Source: DATARH01 sp035648415
Lineage (GTDB): Bacteria; Pseudomonadota; Alphaproteobacteria; ATCC43930; CGMCC-115725
Direction: 5' to 3'
Assembly: GCA_035648415.1 (NCBI GenBank)
Contig: DASRLO010000033.1
Span: 1-35,673 of the forward strand
DNA: 35,673 bases
A program made the position numbers and the translations under genes. This document shows, piece by piece, positions 13,534-21,805 of this stretch (its first letter is position 1; each line of letters opens with the position of its first letter). The notes under the pieces are model-generated. The model saw only the letters and a program-made list of their open reading frames with translations, ran no database searches and was not told the origin of the DNA.

Positions 13534-14274
13534 ATGGCGAGGCTCAGCGTCAACCTCAACAAGATCGCCCTGTTGCGCAATTCGCGTCGCACCGGGGTGC
13601 CGGACGTACTGGAGTTCGCGCGGCGCGCCTACGAGGCGGGAGCCGAGGGGATCACGGTGCATCCGCGGCCCGACGAGCGCCACATCCGCGGCAGCGACGT
13701 TCCGGCGCTCGCCGCCTTGATGACGCCTTGGCGGCCGGGTTGCGAACTCAACATCGAAGGTTATCCGGACGCGCGCCTGTTCGCGATCTGCGAGGCGGTG
13801 CGGCCCGAGCAGTGCACCCTGGTCCCCGACGGGCCGGGCGTCTTGACCTCGGAGGAAGGCTGGAAGCTCGGCAACGAGGATACCCCGCTGGTCGCCGCTT
13901 CGGTGGCGCGGCTGAAGCGGCTGGGCGCGCGGGTGATCCTCTTTATCGACCCCGACCTCGCTGTCATCGACCGGGTGCCGGGGACCGGCGCCGACGGGGT
14001 CGAGATCTATACCGGCGGGTATGCCGACGGTTTCCGCAACGGCGACGCGGCGGCGATGCTTGGCGCCTGCGCCGAAACGGCGGCCCGCGCCGCGTCGCGC
14101 GGGCTCGTCGTCAACGCCGGCCACGACCTTAACCTCGATAACCTGCCGGCGCTGGTGAAGGCGATGCCCGGTTTGGCGGAGGCCTCGATCGGCCACGAGC
14201 TGACCGCCGACGCGCTGAAGCTGGGCTGGATCGGCGCGGTCAAGGCCTACAAGGCGGCGCTCGCCGGCGGCTGA
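13534..14274 (+). CDS. pdxJ: Pyridoxine 5'-phosphate synthase PdxJ
   Basis: A 246-residue TIM-barrel enzyme that condenses 1-deoxyxylulose 5-phosphate with 3-amino-2-oxopropyl phosphate to make the vitamin B6 ring. Recognisable segments are LSVNLNKIALLRNSR at the N-terminus, GAEGITVHPRPDERHI (about 33-48, with the active-site His residues), NIEGYPD, DPDLAVIDR and VNAGHDLNLDNL. The HPRPDERH form instead of HLREDRRH, and INKIA in place of IDHVA, are closer to the type I know from Bacteroidetes than to the common proteobacterial type. The stop TGA directly abuts the MFS gene's stop on the other strand, forming TGATCA. Confidence 0.93.
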   Translation: MARLSVNLNKIALLRNSRRTGVPDVLEFARRAYEAGAEGITVHPRPDERHIRGSDVPALAALMTPWRPGCELNIEGYPDARLFAICEAVRPEQCTLVPDGPGVLTSEEGWKLGNEDTPLVAASVARLKRLGARVILFIDPDLAVIDRVPGTGADGVEIYTGGYADGFRNGDAAAMLGACAETAARAASRGLVVNAGHDLNLDNLPALVKAMPGLAEASIGHELTADALKLGWIGAVKAYKAALAGG

Positions 14275-15765
14275 TCAGCGCGCCGGCCGCGACGGGCTCA
14301 GCCCCGCCGGAAACCCCGCGCCGACGGCCAGCGTCGCCGCCGCGACCAGGACGACGACAAAATAGGCGTCGTGTGCCGAGCGCGCGACGGCGTCGGCCAG
14401 GCGGGCGATGTCGCCGGCGTCGAGGATCCGCCGCGCGCCCGGCTCCAGCAGGCGGTTCACCGCGTCGCTCGCCCCCGGCAGCCGGGCTTGCAGGCCGAAA
14501 TTGAGGATGGCGCCGAAAATCGTCGCGCCCAGCGACTGCCCGATCATGCGCATGAACATGTTCGAGCTGGTCGCCACCGCCCGCTCGCTCCAATCGACGC
14601 TCGCCTGGATCGCCACCAGGAAGCTGGTGTTGCAGCTGCCCATGCCGACCCCGATCAGCAGCGAGCCGCACAGCGGCCACCACACCCCGGCCTTCGGGTC
14701 GAGCGTCAGCAGCATGATGCTGCCGCCGACCAGCGCGGCGCCGCCGAGCACCGCGGTCCGCCGGTAGGAGGTGCGAATCATCAGCCGCCCCGCGCCGATC
14801 GAGGCGAACATCCAGCTGACCGACATCGCGCCGAGAACCATGCCGGCGATCCCCGGGCTGCCGCCCATCGCGCCCTGGACAAAAGTCGGCAACAGCACGG
14901 TCACCCCCATCATCGTCGCACCGGTGCCGCACACGCCGAGATTGCTTAGCGCGATGACCCGCCGGCGCCACAGCCCCAGCGGCACCATCGGTTCCGCCGC
15001 CTGCCGCTCATGGACGAAAAGCAGCGCCAGCGCCGCCGCCGCGATCGCGACAAGCAGGAGGATATGCGCGATGTCGAGGCTCGCCGCCTCCACCAGCGCC
15101 AGCATCAGCGCGCCGACGCCGATCACCATCAGGACGCCGCCGAGATAATCCATCCGGTGCGGGCGCGGCTCGACCCGCTCGTGCAGGAACAACGCGAACA
15201 TCGTGATGGCGACGAACCCGATCGGCAGGTTGACCCAAAACACCACCGACCAGTGCAGGTGGGTGACGAGGAACGCGCCGAGCGCCGGGCCGATGATCGC
15301 GGAAACGCCGAAGACGCTGGAGATCCAGCCCTGGGCGCGGGCGCGCTCGGTCGGGGTGAAGATGTCGCCGACGATGGTCGAGGCGAGCGGCTGAACCGCG
15401 CCCGCTCCCGCGCCCTGGAGCGCCCGAAACAGCACCAGCATCACCATCGAGCGGGCAAAGCCGCAGAGCGTCGAACCCACCAAGAAGATGCCGGCGCCGA
15501 CAAAGAATATCCGCTTGCGGCCATAGAGATCGGCGAGCCGGCCGTAGACCGGGATCGACACCGCCATCGTCAGCAGATAGGCCGCGAACACCCAGCTGAA
15601 CAGCCGGAACCCGCCGAGATCGGCAACGATGGTCGGCATCGCGGTGGCGACGATGGTGCTCTCGACCGCCGCCATAAAGGTCGCCATCAGCGAGGCGGCG
15701 AAGATCAGCCGGCGGCGCGGAACGGTGCCGGCCGGTCGCACCTTATCGGCGACGGCCTGATCCAA
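14275..15765 (-). CDS. MFS multidrug exporter, DHA2 (14-TM, EmrB/QacA-like) family
   Basis: A 496-residue membrane protein. After LIFAASLMATFMAAVESTIVATAMP (TM1 with the motif typical of DHA2 drug:H+ antiporters), YGRLADLYGRKRIFF is the MFS loop 2-3 motif (about residue 80). GWISSVFGVSAIIGPALGAFL is motif C of antiporters. About 14 hydrophobic segments follow. The start is TTG 15765 (LDQAVADK), preceded by GGAGGG six bases before. A longer frame runs upstream to 16305 but is opposite the amidohydrolase gene and reads as shadow sequence. The substrate is unknown. Confidence 0.85.
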   Translation of the reverse strand: MDQAVADKVRPAGTVPRRRLIFAASLMATFMAAVESTIVATAMPTIVADLGGFRLFSWVFAAYLLTMAVSIPVYGRLADLYGRKRIFFVGAGIFLVGSTLCGFARSMVMLVLFRALQGAGAGAVQPLASTIVGDIFTPTERARAQGWISSVFGVSAIIGPALGAFLVTHLHWSVVFWVNLPIGFVAITMFALFLHERVEPRPHRMDYLGGVLMVIGVGALMLALVEAASLDIAHILLLVAIAAAALALLFVHERQAAEPMVPLGLWRRRVIALSNLGVCGTGATMMGVTVLLPTFVQGAMGGSPGIAGMVLGAMSVSWMFASIGAGRLMIRTSYRRTAVLGGAALVGGSIMLLTLDPKAGVWWPLCGSLLIGVGMGSCNTSFLVAIQASVDWSERAVATSSNMFMRMIGQSLGATIFGAILNFGLQARLPGASDAVNRLLEPGARRILDAGDIARLADAVARSAHDAYFVVVLVAAATLAVGAGFPAGLSPSRPAR

Positions 15766-15906
15766 GGATTGCCCTCCGTTTAGGCAGAACCCGCGGAGAG
15801 TATGTCGGCGAACGGCCCCGGACAATCGACGGCCACCCGCCGCTACCGGGGGTCTGCGTTGCATCCGGCCTCGGGAGGAGGCGGGTCTGTATTGCGAATC
15901 GCCCGA

Positions 15907-15933
15907 GATTGCTTCACCGCGCTCGCGATGACG
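15907..15933. repeat. Short interspersed GATTGCTTC...GCTCGCGATGACG motif
   Basis: The 27-bp stretch has the layout of a widespread proteobacterial intergenic motif (GATTGCTTCGCTGCGCTCGCAATGACG type). It lies 37 bp before the amidohydrolase start in the 204-bp divergent gap. Only one copy is in the window, so this rests on memory of the family. Confidence 0.4.
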
Positions 15934-15969
15934 ACTTAAGATGGCCGGCAACGACGGGAGGGGACGCCC

Positions 15970-17118
15970 ATGCGATACGATCTGCTGCTGACCGACGGCG
16001 AAGTGCTCGACCCCGCCGCTGGCCTCAAGGGCCGCATGGATGTCGGCATCGCCGGCGGCAAGATCGTCGAAATCGGCGCCAACCTGCCGCGGAACGAGGC
16101 GCGGAGCACGCTGAGCGCCAAGGGACGCATCGTCACCCCGGGCCTCATCGACATCCACGCCCACGTCTTCGTCAACGCGCACGACATGGGCGGGCACACC
16201 GACCGCTTCTGCCGGGCGAGCGGCGTCACCACCTTGTGCGATGCCGGCAGCACCGGCTCGGCGAATTTCGCCGGCCTCCGACATGTTCTCGACACCGCGG
16301 TCCACACCCGCGTGCGCGCCTTTGTGAACCTGTCGGCGATCGGCATCACCGGCACGTCGCGCGGCGGCGAATTATCGCATTTCCCCTATGCCGACCCCGA
16401 AGGCTGCGCCCGCACGATCAGTGAGAACCCCGATTTGGCGATCGGCGTCAAGCTGCGCTACGGCCCGAACCTCGTCTGGGAATACACCACCGAGCCGGTG
16501 AAAATGGCGCGCAAGACCGCGGCGATGTGCGGCGTGCCGCTGATGATCCACATCACGGATTCGCCGATCCCGTTACCGGATATCCTCGCCGAGATGGCGC
16601 CCGGCGACATCGTCACCCACTGCTACCACGGCCGCGCCCACGGCATCATGGGTGAGGAAAAGCAGTTTCTGTTGAAGGAGGTGGTCGAGGCGCAAAGGCA
16701 CGGCATCGTCTTCGACTGCGCCCACGGTCGTAACCATTTCAGCTTCCGGATGATCGAGAAGGCGCTCGACCAGGGCTTCCTGCCCGACACCATTTCCACC
16801 GACCTCACCATGACCAGCGCGACCCAGGGGCCGGTGTGGGATTTGCTGACGACGATGTCGAAGCTGCTGCATTTCGGCATGTCGCTCGACGACATCGTCG
16901 CCCGCGCGACCGCCGCGCCGGCGAAAATCCTCGGCTACGCTGGCACGGTCGGCACCCTACGGCCCGGCGCCAACGCCGACCTCGCGGTCCTCGAGCTGCG
17001 GGACGGCAATTTCGAGCTCAAGGACAGCGAGGGCAGCACGATCATCGCCAAGCGCCGGCTGCTCGCGCAGATGACGCTGCGCGACGGCCGCGTCTGTTAC
17101 GAGCGGCCGGCGGGCTAG
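15970..17118 (+). CDS. Metal-dependent amidohydrolase/deacetylase
   Basis: A 382-residue member of the amidohydrolase superfamily, close to the amidohydrolase/deacetylase (dihydroorotase-like) group. The metal ligands are HAH in GLIDIHAHV (His63, His65), the carbamylated-lysine candidate in IGVKLRYG (Lys161), His194 in MIHITD, His217 in VTHCYHG and Asp278 in ISTDL. The N-terminal LLLTDGEVLDPAAG and C-terminal GTLRPGANADLAVLEL belong to the beta-sandwich domain. It is cytosolic by sequence. ATG 15970 has GGGAGGGG just ahead. The substrate cannot be told: members act on N-acyl amino acids, hydantoins or similar amides. Confidence 0.85.
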   Translation: MRYDLLLTDGEVLDPAAGLKGRMDVGIAGGKIVEIGANLPRNEARSTLSAKGRIVTPGLIDIHAHVFVNAHDMGGHTDRFCRASGVTTLCDAGSTGSANFAGLRHVLDTAVHTRVRAFVNLSAIGITGTSRGGELSHFPYADPEGCARTISENPDLAIGVKLRYGPNLVWEYTTEPVKMARKTAAMCGVPLMIHITDSPIPLPDILAEMAPGDIVTHCYHGRAHGIMGEEKQFLLKEVVEAQRHGIVFDCAHGRNHFSFRMIEKALDQGFLPDTISTDLTMTSATQGPVWDLLTTMSKLLHFGMSLDDIVARATAAPAKILGYAGTVGTLRPGANADLAVLELRDGNFELKDSEGSTIIAKRRLLAQMTLRDGRVCYERPAG

Positions 17119-17153
17119 TTCGGTCGAGCGCATCGTCGTTCGCCGGATTCGGA

Positions 17154-17549
17154 CTATCGGGCCGATGACCTGTTCAGGGCTGCAGCGGCGCGTATGAGCG
17201 TCTTGAAGGCAGCCTCATCTATTTCATCACCCTCATGGAAATCGATAGCGCGCCTGGCGTTGCCTTCGAGGCTGGAGTTGAACAGCCTTGAAGGGTCCTT
17301 CAGGGAAGCGCCCTTGGAGAACGTCAGCTTCACGACGCTCTTGTACGTCTCGCCGGTGCAGATCAGGCCATCGTGAGACCAAACCGGAACGCCTCTCCAC
17401 TTCCACTCCTCGACCACCTCAGGGTCAGCCTGTTTGATGAGAGCGCGGACACGGGAGAGCGTCTTGCCCCTCCAGTCGTCCAGTTCCTTGATCCTCGCGT
17501 CGATCAGCCGAGAAGGGGATTCGCCCTTGGTCGTTGCGCTCGTTTTCAT
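17154..17549 (-). CDS. DUF1801-type (YdhG/YjbR-like) protein
   Basis: A 131-residue protein with IDARIKELDDWRGKTLSRVRALIKQADPEVVEEWKWRGVPVWSHDG (about 14-58), the signature helix-strand block of DUF1801 proteins. KSVVKLTFSKGASLKDPSRLFN and RAIDFHEGDEIDEAAF follow. The fold resembles iron chaperone and YjbR families, but no biochemical role is firm. The start ATG 17549 has GAGGTG ahead. An in-frame ATG at 17561 lies before that site. It converges with the amidohydrolase gene, with 35 bp between stops. Confidence 0.8.
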   Translation of the reverse strand: MKTSATTKGESPSRLIDARIKELDDWRGKTLSRVRALIKQADPEVVEEWKWRGVPVWSHDGLICTGETYKSVVKLTFSKGASLKDPSRLFNSSLEGNARRAIDFHEGDEIDEAAFKTLIRAAAALNRSSAR

Positions 17550-17770
17550 ATTGCACCTCATTTGGCCGGGACAGCCCGCCCACCATGACCGCGAAAATCG
17601 ATTTGATTAGAGGGGTAGAGTCGGGTAGGCAAGAGGGGGAACCAGCGCCGTGCCGGTGAGTGAAAAACCGCAGAAAACCTGGACTCCGGAATCGCCTTGG
17701 GTGAGAGGAGGGACGCCGGCTGAGCGGGTACGGCTGCAAACCTCCGCTACCTGACGGGATCGCGATCGTC
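17550..17770. other. Gap ahead of the cbiG-cobJ gene
   Basis: These 221 bp separate the divergent DUF1801 and cbiG-cobJ genes. I looked for a cobalamin riboswitch and found no B12 box or core. The cbiG-cobJ frame stays open to 17705, and GAGGAGGG at about 17705-17712 precedes a CTG at 17720, so the right-hand part may in fact be coding. Confidence 0.4.
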
Positions 17771-19654
17771 GTGCTCGGCCCGAACGCGGCGGTGCTCGGG
17801 CGGCGCGTTCGCGACTTGTTGCCGGGCGCCGAACTACATGGGCCGCGCGGCGCGCAAGGCGATTGGGACCGAGCCTACGACCGCGTCGTGCCGCATCTGG
17901 CGGAGCTGTTCGTCGCGGGGCGGCCGATCGTCGGGGTGTGCGCCAGCGGCATCCTGGTCCGGGCGCTGGCGCCGCTGCTCGACGACAAGCATCAAGAGCC
18001 GCCCGTCGTCGCGCTCGCCGAGGACGGCTCGGTCGCGGTGCCGCTCTTGGGCGGGCACCACGGCGCCAACCGGATCGCCCGCATTTTGGCCGAGGCGCTG
18101 AGCGGCATCGCCGCGATCACCACCGCGGGCGATCTCCGGCTCGGCCTCGCGCTCGATGAGCCGCCGCCCGGCTGGAGGATAGCCGATCCCGAGCGCATGA
18201 AGCCAATCGCCGCGGCACTGATCGCCGGCAGGCCCGTCGCGCTTCACGATGCGCGGGGATGCGCCGATTGGCTGCGCGCCGGCAGCGTCGCCTGGACCGA
18301 CGCGGCCGAGTTCGCCGTGCGCGTCACCGACAGCCGCGTCGCCGATGGGGAAACTGCGCTGGTCTTTCACCCGCCGATGCTGGCGCTGGGGATCGGCTGC
18401 GAGCGCGGCTGCGCCGCCGATGAAATCGCCACCCTGGCGGAAGAGAGCCTTGCCGCCGCCGGGCTCGCCGCGGCGTCGGTCGCGGCCATCGTTTCGGTCG
18501 AGCTGAAACTGGACGAGAAGGGCATCCATGCGCTCGCCGATCGGCTTGGCGTGCCGGCGCGGTTCTTCCCGGCCGAGCGCCTGCTCGCCGAGACGCCGCG
18601 CCTCAGCGAGCGTTCCGCGGCGGCGTTCCGCGCCACCGGCTGCTGGGGCGTCGCCGAGGGCGCCGCGCTCGCCGCCGCCGGAACGGACGGGTCGCTCGTC
18701 GTCGCGAAGCGCAAATCGCGGCGCGCGACCTGCGCGGTCGCCCGCGCCGCGGCGCCGCTCGACGCTGGCGCGATCGGCCGGCCGCGCGGCCGGCTCGCGA
18801 TCGTCGGCATCGGCCCCGGCGACGCCGCCTGGCGCACGCCCGAGGCCGGCGCGCTCATCGCCGAGGCCAGCGACATCGTCGGCTACGGCCTCTATCTCGA
18901 TCTCCTCGGCCGCGCGACCGCGGGCAAGACCCTGCATCCCGGCAGGCTCGGCGCCGAAACCGAACGGGCCTGCCGCGCGCTCGACCTCGCCGCCGCCGGC
19001 AAGTCTGTCGCGTTGGTCTCGTCCGGCGATGCCGGGATTTACGGGCTCGCCGCCTTGGTCTTCGAGCTGATCGACAGCGAGCGGCGGCGCGACTGGGTCG
19101 CAATCGACATCGTCGTATCGCCGGGAGTGAGCGCGATGCAGGCCGCGGCCGCGCGGGCCGGGGCGCCGCTCGGCCACGATTTTTGCGCGATCTCGCTGTC
19201 TGACCTGATGACCCCTTGGCCGGCGATCCGCGCCCGGTTGGAGGCGGCGGCCGCGGGCGATTTCGTCGTCGCGCTCTATAACCCACGCTCGGCGCGGCGG
19301 CAGGCGGGGCTGCGGGAGGCGGCGGCGATCTTCCTCGACCATCGCCCGCCGCCGACGCCGGTGCTGATCGCCCGCGATGTCGGCCGGGCCGACGAGAGCT
19401 GGCGGGTCGCGCGGCTGGACGCGCTCGCCGCGGCCGAAATCGACATGCTGACCGTCGTCATCATCGGCAGCAGCACCACCCGCGTTATCGCCGGCGAGCC
19501 GCCGCGCCTCTACACGCCGCGGGGATATCAGCTCTCGCCGTCTTTGCCGCGATCCCCGGAACGGCCCGTCGGGGCCGGCCGTCCGGGGAGGGAACCCAGG
19601 GCAAGCGACGATGCGGTCGCCCTGGACCCCCGCTTTCGCGGGGGAGACGCGTAA
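17771..19654 (+). CDS. cobJ: CbiG-CobJ fusion (cobalamin biosynthesis CbiG / precorrin-3B C17-methyltransferase)
   Basis: A 627-residue fusion from GTG 17771. Residues about 40-115 form CbiG-N (VGVCASGILVRALAPLLDDK, LLGGHHGANRIA, AAITTAGDL) and about 200-310 form the CobE/CbiG-C domain (LALGIGCERGCA). The last 270 residues are CobJ/CbiH, with GRLAIVGIGPGD, the SAM-site VSSGDAGIYGLA, and VSPGVSAMQAAAARAG. CbiG opens the ring lactone and CobJ methylates C17 with ring contraction. The frame is open upstream to 17705, and GIAIVVLGP, the expected first strand, begins before the GTG, so the start may be CTG 17720. The last 38 residues are read from a palindromic repeat. cobM follows 14 bp later. 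Confidence 0.9.
   Translation: MLGPNAAVLGRRVRDLLPGAELHGPRGAQGDWDRAYDRVVPHLAELFVAGRPIVGVCASGILVRALAPLLDDKHQEPPVVALAEDGSVAVPLLGGHHGANRIARILAEALSGIAAITTAGDLRLGLALDEPPPGWRIADPERMKPIAAALIAGRPVALHDARGCADWLRAGSVAWTDAAEFAVRVTDSRVADGETALVFHPPMLALGIGCERGCAADEIATLAEESLAAAGLAAASVAAIVSVELKLDEKGIHALADRLGVPARFFPAERLLAETPRLSERSAAAFRATGCWGVAEGAALAAAGTDGSLVVAKRKSRRATCAVARAAAPLDAGAIGRPRGRLAIVGIGPGDAAWRTPEAGALIAEASDIVGYGLYLDLLGRATAGKTLHPGRLGAETERACRALDLAAAGKSVALVSSGDAGIYGLAALVFELIDSERRRDWVAIDIVVSPGVSAMQAAAARAGAPLGHDFCAISLSDLMTPWPAIRARLEAAAAGDFVVALYNPRSARRQAGLREAAAIFLDHRPPPTPVLIARDVGRADESWRVARLDALAAAEIDMLTVVIIGSSTTRVIAGEPPRLYTPRGYQLSPSLPRSPERPVGAGRPGREPRASDDAVALDPRFRGGDA
19537..19649. repeat. Interspersed palindromic unit inside the 3' end of cbiG-cobJ
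   Basis: It has two stems, one around CCCCGG...CCGGGG (19554-19588) and one CCCCCGC-TTTC-GCGGGGG (19627-19644), joined by a part with GGGAACCCAGGGCAAGCGA. The unit is the same family as 28235-28312. It is translated as the C-terminal tail of the fusion, ending LDPRFRGGDA. Confidence 0.75.
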
Positions 19655-19668
19655 AAGAACTTCGCGGG

Positions 19669-20439
19669 ATGACCGTCCACTTCATCGGCGCCGGGCCGGG
19701 CGCCGCCGACCTCATCACGCTGCGCGGCTTGCGGCTGATCGAGCGCTGCCGGGTCTGTCTCTATGCCGGCTCGCTGGTGCCGGCGGAGATCGTCGCGGCG
19801 GCGCCCGCGGGGGCGCGGATCGTCGACACCGCGCCGCTGACGCTCGACCAGATCGTCGCCGAGATGGTGGCGGCGCATGCCGCCGGGCTCGACATCGCGC
19901 GCGTCCATTCCGGCGATCCCTCGCTCTACGGCGCGATCGCCGAGCAGATGCGCCGGCTCGCCGCGTTCGGCATTCCCTACGATGTCACGCCGGGCGTGCC
20001 GTCCTTCGCCGCCGCCGCCGCCGCGCTCCAGTGCGAGCTGACCCTGCCGGAGATCGCGCAGACGGTGATCCTGACCCGCACCGCGACCCGCTCGTCGCCG
20101 ATGCCGGAGGGCGAGGAGCTCGGCCGCCTCGCCGCGACCGGCGCGACCCTGGCGATCCATCTGTCGATCGCCAACCTGGCGCGCGTGGTCCGCACCCTCA
20201 TCCCGCATTACGGCGCGGACTGCCCGGCGGTCGTCGCCCATCGCGTCAGCTGGCCCGACCAGTTGCTGATCCGCGGCGCCCTGGCGACGATCCGCGACGC
20301 GGCGAAGGCCGCCGGCATCACCCGCACCGCGCTGATCCTCATTGGCCCGGCGCTCGCCGGCGAGGGCCGCGACAGCCGCCTCTACGCCGCCGACCATCAC
20401 CATGTGCTGCGGCCGCGAAAAGCTCGCGACCCCCTCTAG
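19669..20439 (+). CDS. cobM: Precorrin-4 C11-methyltransferase CobM
   Basis: A 256-residue SAM-dependent methyltransferase acting at C11 of the corrin ring. It has VHFIGAGPGAADLITLRG at the N-terminus (SAM-site G-rich loop), CRVCLYAGSLVP, ARVHSGDPSLYGAIAEQ (about 80-95), YDVTPGVPSFAAAAAAL and TELTLPEIAQTVILTR-like LTLPEIAQTVILTR, all hallmarks of CobM/CbiF. It starts 14 bp after the cbiG-cobJ stop and is likely cotranscribed. Its stop TAG shares bases with the stop of the leftward ankyrin gene (CTAG), so the two genes overlap by three bases. Confidence 0.95.
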   Translation: MTVHFIGAGPGAADLITLRGLRLIERCRVCLYAGSLVPAEIVAAAPAGARIVDTAPLTLDQIVAEMVAAHAAGLDIARVHSGDPSLYGAIAEQMRRLAAFGIPYDVTPGVPSFAAAAAALQCELTLPEIAQTVILTRTATRSSPMPEGEELGRLAATGATLAIHLSIANLARVVRTLIPHYGADCPAVVAHRVSWPDQLLIRGALATIRDAAKAAGITRTALILIGPALAGEGRDSRLYAADHHHVLRPRKARDPL

Positions 20440-21026
20440 CGCTTGTGCGCGGCGGCGTCCTTCAACATCTGCACCACCGCCTGGCGGTGCGATTCGAGCG
20501 CCCAGCCCACCGCGTCCCGGCCGGTGTAATCGTTTTTGTTCGGATTGGCGCCGTGCGCCAATAGCGCTCGCACGGTTTCGATGTCGCCGGTTTTCGCCGC
20601 GAACATCAGCGGCGTCATGCCGTTCTTGTTCTCGGCGTCGACATTGGCCTTCATGTCCAGCAACAGCTTGACCGCTTCCAAGCGGTCGTGCTCGGCGGCG
20701 TAATCGAGCGGCGTGCTGCCGACATTGTCCTTCTGATTGATGTCGGCGCCGGCCTTGAAGAGAATCGCGATGATCTGCAGATTGCCGCTGCCGGCCGCGA
20801 CATGCATGCCGGTGGTGCCGCCGTTTTCGTCGGTCTGATTGGGGCTGTAGCCGTCCGTCAACAGCATGCGTATTTTGCCGACGTCGTTCCCCTGCGCGGC
20901 GCGCGGGATGTTGTTGTAGTACTCGCCGAACGGGTTCAGCTTCGAGGCGATATCGGCGCGGGCCGACGCCGCGGCACAAAGCATGGCGACGGCGAGGCCG
21001 GGCAACCTCCAGAGAGTGCGCTTCAC
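20436..21026 (-). CDS. Secreted ankyrin-repeat protein
   Basis: A 196-residue protein from GTG 21026, which has GGAGG ahead. The first residues (VKRTLWRLPGLAVAMLCAAASARA) form a signal peptide with a likely cleavage after ARA. Four ankyrin repeats follow (TGMHVAAGSGNLQIIAILFKAGAD, TPLDYAAEHDRLEAVKLLLD, TPLMFAAKTGDIETVRALL, AVGWALESHRQAVVQMLK). It probably acts in the periplasm as a protein-binding scaffold. Its start overlaps the cobK stop (GTGA) and it is coupled to cbiD-cobK, an unusual partner for corrin genes. Ankyrin proteins have no enzymatic role visible here. Confidence 0.85.
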   Translation of the reverse strand: MKRTLWRLPGLAVAMLCAAASARADIASKLNPFGEYYNNIPRAAQGNDVGKIRMLLTDGYSPNQTDENGGTTGMHVAAGSGNLQIIAILFKAGADINQKDNVGSTPLDYAAEHDRLEAVKLLLDMKANVDAENKNGMTPLMFAAKTGDIETVRALLAHGANPNKNDYTGRDAVGWALESHRQAVVQMLKDAAAHKR

Positions 21027-21805
21027 GACATCCTCCGTGCCTCGGGCCGCTCGTCGAGCCCGGCGAGCCAATCGAGCGCGGCCTCGACCGTATCGACCGC
21101 GAGGCCGCGCTCGGCCAGCGGCCGGCGCACCATGATCACCGGCAGGCTCAATTCGCGCGCCGCGACCAGCTTCGCCTCGGTCGCAGCGCCGCCGCTCGCC
21201 TTGCAGACCAACACGTCGATCGCGTGGCGCTGCAGCAAATGGCGTTCGTCGGGCAGCGCAAACGGGCCGCGGCCGAGCACGACCTGATGGAACCGCAAGG
21301 GCAGCGTATCGCGCGGCGGATCGATCATCCGCACCACGAAGCGCACCCCGGTGGCTGGAGCGAAGGCGGCGACCTCGCCGGCGCCGACGGTAAGCAGCGC
21401 GCGGCGGCCGACCCGACCGACGATCTGCGCCGCCGCTTCGAGGGTGTCGACCTCGATCCAGCGGTCGAGCGGGTGCCGCCGCCAGGCGGGGCGCACCAGC
21501 GCGAGGCGCGGCACCTCCAGCTGGCTGCAGGCAAGCCGCGCCGCGCGCGAGATTTGGGCGGCGAAGGGATGGGTCGCGTCGATGACGCGGTCGATGCTTT
21601 GGGCGGCGAGATAATCGGCGAGGCCCGCCGCGCCGCCGAACCCGCCGATCCGCACCTGCCCCGCGATCGGCCCGGGACGGCGGGTGCGGCCGGCGAGCGC
21701 GGTCGTCACCTCGATCGCGTCGTCGCCGAAACGGGCCAGTGCCGCGCGCGCCAGCGCCGCCGCCTCGCCGGTGCCGCCGAGGATCAGGAGCCGTGTCGCG
21801 CTCAT
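21023..21805 (-). CDS. cobK: Precorrin-6A reductase CobK
   Basis: A 260-residue NAD(P)H-dependent reductase of precorrin-6A. LLILGGTGEAAALARAAL (about 5-22) is the Rossmann nucleotide loop. GQVRIGGFGGAAGLADYL, DATHPFAAQIS (about 83-93), GRRALLTVGAGEVAAF and VCKASGGAATEAKLVAAREL are signature CobK/CbiJ segments. The start ATG 21805 overlaps the cbiD stop (ATGA). The frame upstream to 21949 is only cbiD shadow sequence. Confidence 0.95.
   Translation of the reverse strand: MSATRLLILGGTGEAAALARAALARFGDDAIEVTTALAGRTRRPGPIAGQVRIGGFGGAAGLADYLAAQSIDRVIDATHPFAAQISRAARLACSQLEVPRLALVRPAWRRHPLDRWIEVDTLEAAAQIVGRVGRRALLTVGAGEVAAFAPATGVRFVVRMIDPPRDTLPLRFHQVVLGRGPFALPDERHLLQRHAIDVLVCKASGGAATEAKLVAARELSLPVIMVRRPLAERGLAVDTVEAALDWLAGLDERPEARRMS

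Noticed and set aside
15766..16305. N-terminal extension of the MFS exporter to 16305
   Set aside because: This part is antisense to the amidohydrolase and Arg-rich. A TTG with a strong ribosome site at 15765 is a better start.
17562..17770. Possible cobalamin riboswitch ahead of the corrin cluster
   Set aside because: No B12 box or conserved core was found on either strand. Some CTG/CGC-rich stems are present but do not match the class.
17834..19342. A 502-codon minus-strand ORF
   Set aside because: It is entirely antisense to cbiG-cobJ, where the domain motifs are clear. It has no recognisable domain of its own.
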